This document shows, in pieces, positions 57,396 to 64,000 of a DNA stretch of 64,000 bases (positions within the stretch are counted from its first letter, which is position 1; every line of letters starts with the position of its first letter). The position numbers and the translations under genes are program-made. The stretch is from Rapana venosa (taxonomy: Eukaryota; Mollusca; Gastropoda; Neogastropoda; Muricidae), in the NCBI GenBank assembly GCA_028751875.1, contig CM054157.1, positions 4,163,468 through 4,227,467 on the forward strand. The letters run 5' to 3'. The notes under the pieces are model-generated. The model saw only the letters and a program-made list of their open reading frames with translations, searched no databases and was not told the origin of the DNA.

Positions 57396-57541
57396 CCCCC
57401 CCCCCCCCCTTCCTTCCTACCCCCTACCCCCCCTCAAGGGGTATAAGGTAAAATACTGACGACGAATGACAGAGACAATAATTATATCAGTTTGTTGTTT
57501 TGTGGGGGGTTTTGGACTGAGCGTTTGTTTCACTGCCATGT

Positions 57542-57690
57542 TTTTTTTCTTCTTTTATTTTTTGTGTGTAAAATACATCTGATTTCAGTGTATCTTGGTT
57601 TTTTCTGCTTTTTTTTTTCTTCTTTTATTTTTTGTGTGTAAAATAAATCTGATTTCAGTGTATCTGGGGTTTTTCTGCTTTTGTTTCTTT
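57542..57690. repeat. 70-bp direct repeat, two copies
   Basis: TCTTCTTTTATTTTTTGTGT, GTAAAATACATCTGATTTCA and GTGTATCT are repeated with two changes. Confidence 0.9.
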
Positions 57691-57907
57691 TTCTTTCATT
57701 TTTTTGTCATCATTTGATTTTTGTGTGCGTGGGTTTTCTTTTATTTTTTGTTTTGTTTTTTATTTTTGGTTTCGTGGAGTATAATGTATACAGTTTTTGT
57801 TTCAAAAAAAAAAAGAAAGAAAGAAAAAAAAGATAAAAGTGTATGGTTCTTGTCAGTGGTAATTCCTGTTACTGTCAGCAATACAATGTCATGGTCTGTC
57901 CTCCAAA

Positions 57908-57982
57908 CATCTGTGGCGATGATGACGATGATGGTGATGATGATGATTGATGGTGATGGTGGTGATGATGATGATGATGATG
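57908..57982. repeat. GAT trinucleotide repeat
   Basis: GATGAT and GGTGAT units. Confidence 0.9.
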
Positions 57983-58191
57983 GATTCTTTTTTGTGCTTT
58001 TGAGACTTTCTTTGGGGGAGAGCACCTTGCAGGTGTCAATGGGTCTGTCTGTTATGTTGGATTTGATATTTCACGTGCATACCTTTTTTGATATCAGTAA
58101 AAAAAAAATAATAAAAAAAAGAACAAGGTTGAACTGTGAATAATGAGTTGAGGGTGTTTTTTGTTGGTGGTGGTGTGGTGAAGATGGTGGT

Positions 58192-58192
<1 letters not shown>

Positions 58193-58247
<55 letters not shown>

Positions 58248-58278
58248 TGTGTTTGTGTCTGTGTGTGTGTCTGTGTGT

Positions 58279-58336
<58 letters not shown>

Positions 58337-58340
58337 CTCT

Positions 58341-58378
<38 letters not shown>
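58193..58378. repeat. GT then CT microsatellite
   Basis: GT for about 85 bp, then CT for about 95 bp, ending exactly where the SINE-A body begins. Confidence 0.95.
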
Positions 58379-58379
<1 letters not shown>

Positions 58380-58625
58380 AGTCCTTCCGATGAGACGATA
58401 AGTCGAGGTTCCGTGTGCGAACGGACGCAGAACATCTTGCGCACACGTTAAATCCTGTTCCGTTTTTTGAAAGAGTAGGCCATCGTGTGCTGCCGGTGGG
58501 AACAGATGACAAAATTGACAAAACCGCATACACACTGGCAGTGGATGTTAACAACGACAAAAAAGCACATGTGTGCTTATTCCATTATCCTCGATATCAA
58601 AGAATGAATGAATGAATAAAAGATA
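58379..58625 (+). mobile_element. SINE-A, head lost
   Basis: Starts in GTCCTTCCGATGAGACGATA and runs to the CCATTATCCTCGATATCAAA tail. The tRNA-like head is missing; a CT repeat stands in its place. Confidence 0.9.
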
Positions 58626-59230
58626 AATCTCATATTTATGACAATTATAAACCAGCTCTACACAACAGTTTGTCTCATCAAATGTCAAACTTAAGCTGCT
58701 GTCCAACGCATCATTTGGAGACACTCCACACACAGCATGGAATACAGAATGGAACCATATTTAATAAACTATGAAAACAAAACCCATAAGAAGACGTATT
58801 GTAAATTTCGCACAAGCTCTAACAATTTAATGATGGAGAAAGGGAGGCACCAAAATATATCCAGAGAGGACAGAAAATGTAGATACTGTAACAAACTAGA
58901 AGATGGGTTTCATTTACTCGATGAATGTATTTTATATGATGAACTCAGAAATAATTTGTTATTAAAAATCAAAACGAAAGACAAAAAACGCAAAAACTGT
59001 GTACATAAATTAAATGACATAATCACAGTTGATATGTATCAAGCAGATATCATCAGGTATGTGTATGAGTGTTTTGAAAAAAGAGAAGTAGAATGCAACA
59101 TGTTTTTTTTAGTGTACATCGCTTTTAACCAAAATAGATAATAATTATAATTGATGTTTTTGTTGTGTCAAATAAGTCTACATGACTTAAATGGCAATAA
59201 AATATTCTGATTCTGAATCTGAATCTGAAT
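58626..59230 (+). mobile_element. LINE-E 3' end with zinc-knuckle C-terminus, copy 1
   Basis: Open frame up to the TAA after NQNR (stop near 59139-59141). It contains KKTYCKFRTSSNNLMMEK, then RKCRYCNKLEDGFHLLDEC, a C-x2-C...H-x4-C arrangement like the zinc-binding segment after the reverse transcriptase domain in many non-LTR retrotransposons. The 3' UTR ends GGCAATAAAATATTCTGATT and a TCTGAA microsatellite tail at about 59208-59231, as in elements that end in short repeats. No reverse transcriptase catalytic part is present, so it is 5'-truncated and dead. Confidence 0.75.
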
Positions 59231-59612
59231 CAGCAACAACTAATTTTACAAACCAAATCTTTGGCCACTCCACTCCTTTTATTACTCTCGTGTTTAACAA
59301 AGTGTTCCTTGTCAGACAACGAAAACTTGAAGTGGTTTGGTCATGTCATGTCACACGCTCCTCTGGTCTGGCTAAAACAATCCTACAAGGCACAGTGAGG
59401 GGAAAAAGAAGAAGAAGAGGCAGACAAAGGAAGAGATGGGAGGACAACATTCGAGAGTGGACAGACATGGAGCTGAGAGACACCCTGAGGGCGGCTGAGA
59501 GACGAGAGGACTGGAGAAAGGTGGTTGACAAAGCTTCGAAGGCCCCCCAAAGGATTCGGAATCTGAGGGATCGGTGACGGTGACGGTTTAACAAAGACAC
59601 AACTTTTTTTTT
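59231..59612 (+). mobile_element. LINE-F C-terminal fragment, copy 1
   Basis: Reads [58 protein letters not shown] and ends LRDR with TGA at 59575-59577. The HVTR...GRQRKRW...EW pattern is common at the C-terminus of invertebrate RTE-like or related LINE reverse transcriptases. Only the tail of the protein is left. It directly follows the LINE-E tail. Confidence 0.75.
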
Positions 59613-59869
59613 TCGTTCCTCAGGTTAGAGCTCCAAGGATCACCAATGATGAGATTTTTACGAGTGCGACCGCTTCGTGTATCTTTCTTTTCCTATGACA
59701 GCGGCTTTTGCTCCCACGGAATATCGATATAACCAAATGCCATTCTGGGTTCTTTAACGTGCACTAAAGAAATGCATGTCGCAGGCGGGAAATTGGCTCG
59801 TCTCACGTGACAGACCGCCACGCCTGATGTAGTGGACAGAGAAAATGTCGGGACTTAAACCTGTGGTCT
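59613..59869 (+). repeat. Composite fragment: DE left end joined to a SINE-like piece, copy 1
   Basis: Starts with the DE motif (CGTTCCTCAGGTTAGAGCTC, GATCACCAATGATGAGATTT) but then changes to GCTCCCACGGAATATCGATA, GGGTTCTTTAACGTGCACTA and ACAGACCGCCACGCCTGATG, ending before a G run. The GTTCTTTAACGTGCA part recalls the inverted SINE-B body. Confidence 0.7.
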
Positions 59870-59870
59870 A

Positions 59871-59871
59871 A

Positions 59872-59909
<38 letters not shown>
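59871..59909. repeat. Poly-G tract
   Basis: About 39 consecutive G, at the junction between the composite fragment and the SINE-A head; the other copy has only six G here. Confidence 0.95.
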
Positions 59910-59910
<1 letters not shown>

Positions 59911-60250
59911 GCTTAGTGGTTAGAGCATTGGGCTCGTGATCTGAAGGACGGATTCGAGCCACCACCGAGACACCCGTTCGAGAGGATTTTTCACCTGGAG
60001 TTAATAAGTCCTTGGGATGAGACTATAAACCGAGGCCCCCTGTGCGAACGCACACAGAACATCTTGCGCACACGTTAAATCCTGTTCTACTTTTCGTAAG
60101 AGTAGGCCATTGTGTGCCGGTGGGAACAGATGACAGAATTTACAAAACATGCATACACACGGGGACTGGATGTAAAAAAAAAAAAAGCACACAAATGCAT
60201 ATTCCATTATCCTCGATATAAAAGAATAAATGAATAAATAAAAGATAAAT
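59910..60250 (+). mobile_element. SINE-A copy within tandem unit
   Basis: Head GCTTAGTGGTTAGAGCATTG, degenerate B box GATTCGAGCC, body GATGAGACTATAAACCGAGG and tail ATTATCCTCGATATAAAAGA. Confidence 0.95.
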
Positions 60251-60861
60251 CTCATATTTATGACAATTCTAAACCAGCTCTACACAACAGTTTGTCTCAT
60301 CAAATGTCAAACTTAAGCTGCTGTCCAACGCATCATTTGGAGACACTCCACACACAGCATGGAATACAGACTGGAACCTTTTTTTTTAAAATAAACTATG
60401 AAAACAAAACCCATAAGAAGACGTATTGTAAATTTCGCACAAGCTCTAACAATTTAATGATAGAGAAAGGGAGGCACCAAAATATATCCAGAGAAGACAG
60501 AAAATGTAGATATTGTAACAAGATAGAAGATGAATTTCATTTACTCGATGAATGTATTTTATATGATGAACTCAGAAATAATTTGTTATTAAAAATCAAA
60601 ACGAAAGACAAAGAACGCAAAAACTGTGTACATAAATTAAGTGACATAATCACAGTTGATATGTATCAAGCAGATATCATCAGATATGTGTATGAGTGTT
60701 TAGAAAAAAGAGAACAAGAGAAGTAGAATGCAAACATGGTTTTTAGTGTACATCACTTTTAGCCAAAATAGATAATTATTATAATTGATGTTTTTGTTAT
60801 GTCAAATAAGTGTACTTGACTTAAATGGCAATAAAATATTCTGATTCTGAATCTGAATCAG
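60251..60861 (+). mobile_element. LINE-E 3' end, copy 2
   Basis: Same segment as copy 1; here RKCRYCNKIEDEFHLLDEC and the frame stops at 60724-60726. A T run replaces a few bases near 60378. Tail TCTGAATCTGAATCAGCAAC. Confidence 0.75.
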
Positions 60862-61242
60862 CAACAACTAATAATACAAACCGAATCTTTGGCCACTCCA
60901 CTCCTTTTATTACTCTCGTGTTTAATAAAGTGTTCCTTGTCTGACCACAAAAATTTGAAGTGGTTTGGTCATGTCATGTCACACGCTCCTCTGGTTTTGC
61001 TAAAACAATCCTGCAAGGCACAGTGAGGGGAGGAGAAAGAAGAAGAAGAGGCAGACAGAGGAAGAGATGGGAGGACAACATTCGAGAGTGGACAGACATG
61101 GAGCTGAGAGACACCCTGAGAGCGGCTGAGAGACGCGAGGACTGGAGAAAGGTGGTTGACAAAGCTTCGAAGGCGCCCCAAAGGATTCGGAATCTGAGGG
61201 ATCGGTGACGGTGACGGTTTAACAAAGACACAACTTTTTTTT
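60862..61242 (+). mobile_element. LINE-F C-terminal fragment, copy 2
   Basis: As copy 1 with one extra codon ([16 protein letters not shown]); stop TGA at 61206-61208. Nearly all differences from copy 1 leave the peptide unchanged or similar, which fits recent duplication. Confidence 0.75.
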
Positions 61243-61505
61243 TTCGTTCCTCAGGTTAGAGCTCCAAGGATCACCAATGATGAGATTTTTACGTGTGCGT
61301 ATCTTTCTTTTCCTACGACAGGGGCTTTTGCTCCCACGGAATATTGATATAAACAAATTCCGTTCTGGGTTCTTTAACGTGCACTAAAGAAATGCATGTC
61401 GCAGGCGGGAAATTGGCTCGTCTCGTGTGACAGACCGCCACGCCTGATGTAGTGGATAGAGAAAAGGTCGGAGCCGGATAGGACTTAAACCTGTGATCTA
61501 GGGGG
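61243..61505 (+). repeat. Composite fragment, copy 2
   Basis: Same order as at 59613; lacks about 13 bp after TTTTTACG and has an extra GAGCCGGATA piece near its end. Confidence 0.7.
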
Positions 61506-61890
61506 GCACGGGGTAGCTTAGTGGTTAGAGCATTGGGCTCGTGATCTGAAGGACTGGGTTCGAGCCACTTTCGAGATACCCGTTCGAGAGGATTTTTCAC
61601 CCGGAGTTCATATCAATATCATCTCCACTCTCCCAAAAAGTCATTTCTGATGAGACTATAAACCGAAGTCCCTGAGCGAACGCACATAGAACACCTTGCG
61701 CACACGTTAAATCCTGTTATACTTTTCGTAAGAGTAGGCCATTGTGTGCGGGTGGGAACAGATGACAGAATTTACAAAAATGCATACACACGGGGACTGG
61801 ATGTAAAAAAAAAAAGCACACAAATGCATATTCCATTATCCTCGATATAAAAGAATAAAATAAAATAAAATAAAATAAAATAATAAAAAT
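61506..61890 (+). mobile_element. SINE-A, full length
   Basis: Head CACGGGGTAGCTTAGTGG with A box TAGCTTAGTGG, B-box variant GGTTCGAGCC, body with GTTCATATCAATATC, GATGAGACTATAAACCGAAG, and a tail of AAATA repeats. Confidence 0.95.
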
Positions 61891-61919
61891 TGAAATATCA
61901 ATACCAAATTCCACTCCTC

Positions 61920-62010
61920 CAAAAAGTCCTTTCTGATGAGACTATAAACTGAAAGTTCCTGAACAAACTTAACACAGAACATCTTATGTAGCCTACAACG
62001 TTAAAAACCT
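61920..62010 (+). mobile_element. Decayed SINE-A fragment
   Basis: CCAAAAAGTCCTTTCTGATG, AGACTATAAACTGAAAGTTC and a weak GTTAAAAACCTATTCCG match the SINE-A body. Confidence 0.7.
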
Positions 62011-62110
62011 ATTCCGATCTTAGAAGGTAGGAAGGGAAGACAAAATTTTTTAAACAAACCAAGAAAAACCTGTATATACACGCTGTTATGGTGTTTAGAC
62101 GTTATCCCCA

Positions 62111-62208
62111 ACGTCAGAATACAGCTACTTTAACAAGGGTGGGTAAAAACGGTTTGCACAGGCAAAACCTCACTGTTAGTGAGCCTCCAGCTCTAGCCCA
62201 AGAACATT
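62111..62208 (-). repeat. Dispersed element DE, minus orientation
   Basis: CGTCAGAATACAGCTACTTT, GGGTAAAAACGGTTTGCACA, GGCAAAACCTCACTGTTAGT, GCCTCCAGCTCTAGCCCAAG; a diverged copy. Confidence 0.8.
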
Positions 62209-62957
62209 AGGCTACACACCGGTATTAATTTGGGGGTCAGGTAGTATCTTCTATAGAGTGCGAGTTGGAAAAAAATGTTGGTGATTTTCACAGATTTTTT
62301 TTAAGTATGAAAAAATGGACTGTGCACTTGTTTTGGGGGATTGAGGACATAGAGCCATAGAGCAATACCAGGTAGTCACGAGAAAGTTCGAAATAACCAT
62401 CAAATGAGGATTTGCCTGTAATCCTACAGCCTTGACCCAGGGTATGAATATTGGGGTAAGGAAGCTAGCAGACGACAAAGGACTGAGCCCCTGTTTGCTA
62501 AAAAAAAAAATTAAATTCAAACCTACCAAATTTGTTCTAAATCGCATGAGTTTCGAGTCACAGGCTAGTCTTTCACAAAAAGTGGTTTTATTTCTGTGGA
62601 TGCCTTAGTATTGTGGTATGAACATAAGAGTCATATAGAAAAACAGAAGGAAAAGAGTGATTTTTTTAAATACGGGTGTGCAGCCTTACAATGACACCTC
62701 AAGGAGTTCAGGGGAAAATAACCCTGTCAGTTCCACATTGCAGCTGTGTTGAAATGCATGGGAAGCAACTCCGTCCGGCTCGCAAAAAAAGTTTGAGTTG
62801 TGTCCCTTCAATTGAATAGTTTTTGTTATGGCGTTTCCAAAAACTATAAACAAACATCCCCCTCCCCCCCCCCCCCCAAATATATATAAAATTTAAAAAA
62901 CAACAAGAACAACAAGAATAACAACAAAGTAAAAACGCACCACTTACTTTTTTTAAA
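62209..62957. other. Unassigned AT-rich sequence
   Basis: Nothing recognised apart from a C run at 62859-62877 and an AAC/AAT-rich stretch at 62895-62930. Confidence 0.6.
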
Positions 62958-63315
62958 GGGGGGACTGGATAGCCTAGTGGTTAGAACATTGCGCTCGCAA
63001 TCTGATGACCTGGGTTCGATTCCTGTTCAAGGGGATATTTTCCCTTGGAGTTAACATCAGTGTAAGACTCCACTCTCCCCAAAAGTCCTTCGGATGAGAC
63101 TATAAACCTGAGGCCCCGTTTGCGAACGCACTCTGAACATCTTGCGCTCACGTTAAATCCTGTTCCGCTTCTCGTAAGAGTAGGCCATTGTGTGCCAGTG
63201 GGAACAGATGACAGAATGTACAAAACTGTATACACACGGGGGACTAGATGTAAAAAAGAGCACATAAGTGCTTATTCCATTATCCTCGATATAAAAGAAT
63301 AAAATAAAATTAAAA
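62958..63315 (+). mobile_element. SINE-A, full length, best preserved copy
   Basis: A box TAGCCTAGTGG (62970-62980) and B box GGTTCGATTCC (63013-63023) of a tRNA-derived RNA polymerase III promoter. The body runs CTTGGAGTTAACATCAGTGT, CCTTCGGATGAGACTATAAA, GCGAACGCACTCTGAACATC, GTAAGAGTAGGCCATTGTGT, ACACACGGGGGACTAGATGT to the tail ATTATCCTCGATATAAAAGA and AAATA repeats. Confidence 0.95.
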
Positions 63316-63587
63316 TAAACATTCTCTCATTTGATTCTTTTTCTTTGTTGTTGTTGTTGCTGCTGTCCACATCACAATAATTATCAAAGAAACGGCTGAG
63401 TGGAAGACAGCACGTACTTAAAAGTGGCCACCTCACAGTCACCGTATATACCCCTATACAGCTGTAGCTTCAGCAAGTTTTGTTACAAAACCAGACACAA
63501 ATCACACACAAAACCCACACAGCAGGGGATAATTATACAATACATAAATATCATAGTGATGTTGTCTTCTTACCCTGCTCCTGTGCT

Positions 63588-63897
63588 CCGGGACGAGATA
63601 GCCTGGTGGTTAGAGTGATGTATTCGTGATCTGCTGACCCGGGTTCGAATCTCACTCAAGAGGATTCTTCCTCTGGAGTTAACATCAGTGCCTGCGACTC
63701 CATTCCATCCAAAAGTGATGAGACTATAAACTGAGGCCCCGTGTGCGAACGCACGCAGAACACCTTTGCGCACACGTTAAAACCCGTTCCGCTTATCGGA
63801 GGAGTAGGTGAGAACGGATGACAAAATTTTCAAAACTGCATACACACGGAGACCGTTTGTAAAAGAAAAAGCGCACGAGTGCTTATCCCATTATCCT
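63588..63897 (+). mobile_element. SINE-A, near full length
   Basis: Head CCGGGACGAGATAGCCTGG with B box GGTTCGAATCT, body GATGAGACTATAAACTGAGG, tail CCCATTATCC. It has lost the GCCATTGTGTGCCGG part. Confidence 0.95.
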
Positions 63898-63904
63898 TTT
63901 ATTT

Positions 63905-64000
63905 TTGTTTTATTTTATTCTTTTATATCGGGGGATAATGGAATAAGCACTTATGTGCTTTTTTTTACATCCTGTCCCCGTGTGTGTGCGGTTTTGTAAA
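63905..64000 (-). mobile_element. SINE-A, minus strand, cut by window end
   Basis: Reads in reverse from an AAATA-type tail (TTTTATTTTATTCTTTTATA) through GGGATAATGGAATAAGCACT to CCCCGTGTGTGTGCGGTTTT. It is tail to tail with the copy ending at 63897. Confidence 0.95.

Larger units (their letters stand above)
58379..61890. repeat. Tandem duplication, about 1.63-kb unit: SINE-A, LINE-E, LINE-F, composite fragment
   Basis: The same order of parts occurs twice with a third SINE-A at the end. SINE landmarks (GATGAGAC) fall near 58389, 60017 and 61649; LINE-E starts near 58634 and 60254; LINE-F stops at 59575 and 61206. Spacing is 1620-1632 bp. Copies differ by point changes and small indels. Confidence 0.95.

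Noticed and set aside
62958..63030. tRNA gene
   Set aside because: A and B boxes are present but the arms do not pair as a tRNA, and the sequence continues into a SINE body present in many copies. The same applies at 8837, 39201, 40060, 61506 and 63588.

Overview
The window is eukaryotic nuclear DNA. It has GT-AG introns of kilobase size, tRNA-derived SINEs, decayed LINE 3' ends, very many CA/GT, CT, AT and CTA microsatellites, long C or G homopolymers and numerous minisatellites. It has no operons, ribosome binding sites or prokaryotic genes. The genome style and the divergence of the encoded protein fit a lophotrochozoan, most likely a gastropod mollusc; this is inferred from style and not proven.

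The one gene I can defend lies on the + strand and is a Musashi-family RNA-binding protein whose 5' part is outside the window. Two exons encode the second half of RRM2: 776-858 has the RNP1 motif and HFHDI, and 3927-4014 has VEAKKAQPKEVM. Downstream exons, found by joining GT-AG splice sites to reading phase, encode the Ala/Gly/Tyr-rich C-terminal region: 7733-7789, 13707-13733, 15470-15594, 23928-24026 (or 24038), 28904-29038 and 35246-35571. From 7733 through 29038 every exon is phase 1 to phase 1 (exon 15470-15594 only after correcting a one-base frameshift near 15541), so each could be skipped without breaking the frame. The terminal exon is unsettled; the best candidates start at 38944 and at 41829, and possible poly(A) signals lie at 43416 and 49770.

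Layout. 1-776: C-rich start, microsatellites and unassigned sequence. 859-3926: LINE fragment, then a 2-kb minisatellite of about 34 bp units that has absorbed SINE pieces and runs up to the next splice acceptor. 4015-15469: introns with AT, CA and poly-C tracts, a 79-bp tandem array, a SINE-B, and two strong inverted repeats (one with perfect 48-bp arms). 15595-35245: long introns, partly unique sequence, with two cassette exons. 35572-41828: GT-rich and polypyrimidine DNA, a CCACT satellite and a cluster of four SINE families. 41847-49800: possible 3' UTR and flank with 30-, 50- and 67-bp arrays. 49800-58190: apparently intergenic, with a 660-bp CTA tract. 58379-61890: a tandem duplication of about 1.63 kb carrying two LINE 3' ends, a composite fragment and a SINE. 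62958-64000: three SINE-A copies, the last two tail to tail.

No previously undescribed system is evident. The most useful leads are the Musashi C-terminal exon set with its frameshift, a dispersed element of about 95 bp associated with SINE-B, the SINE-in-minisatellite amplification, and the perfect palindrome.
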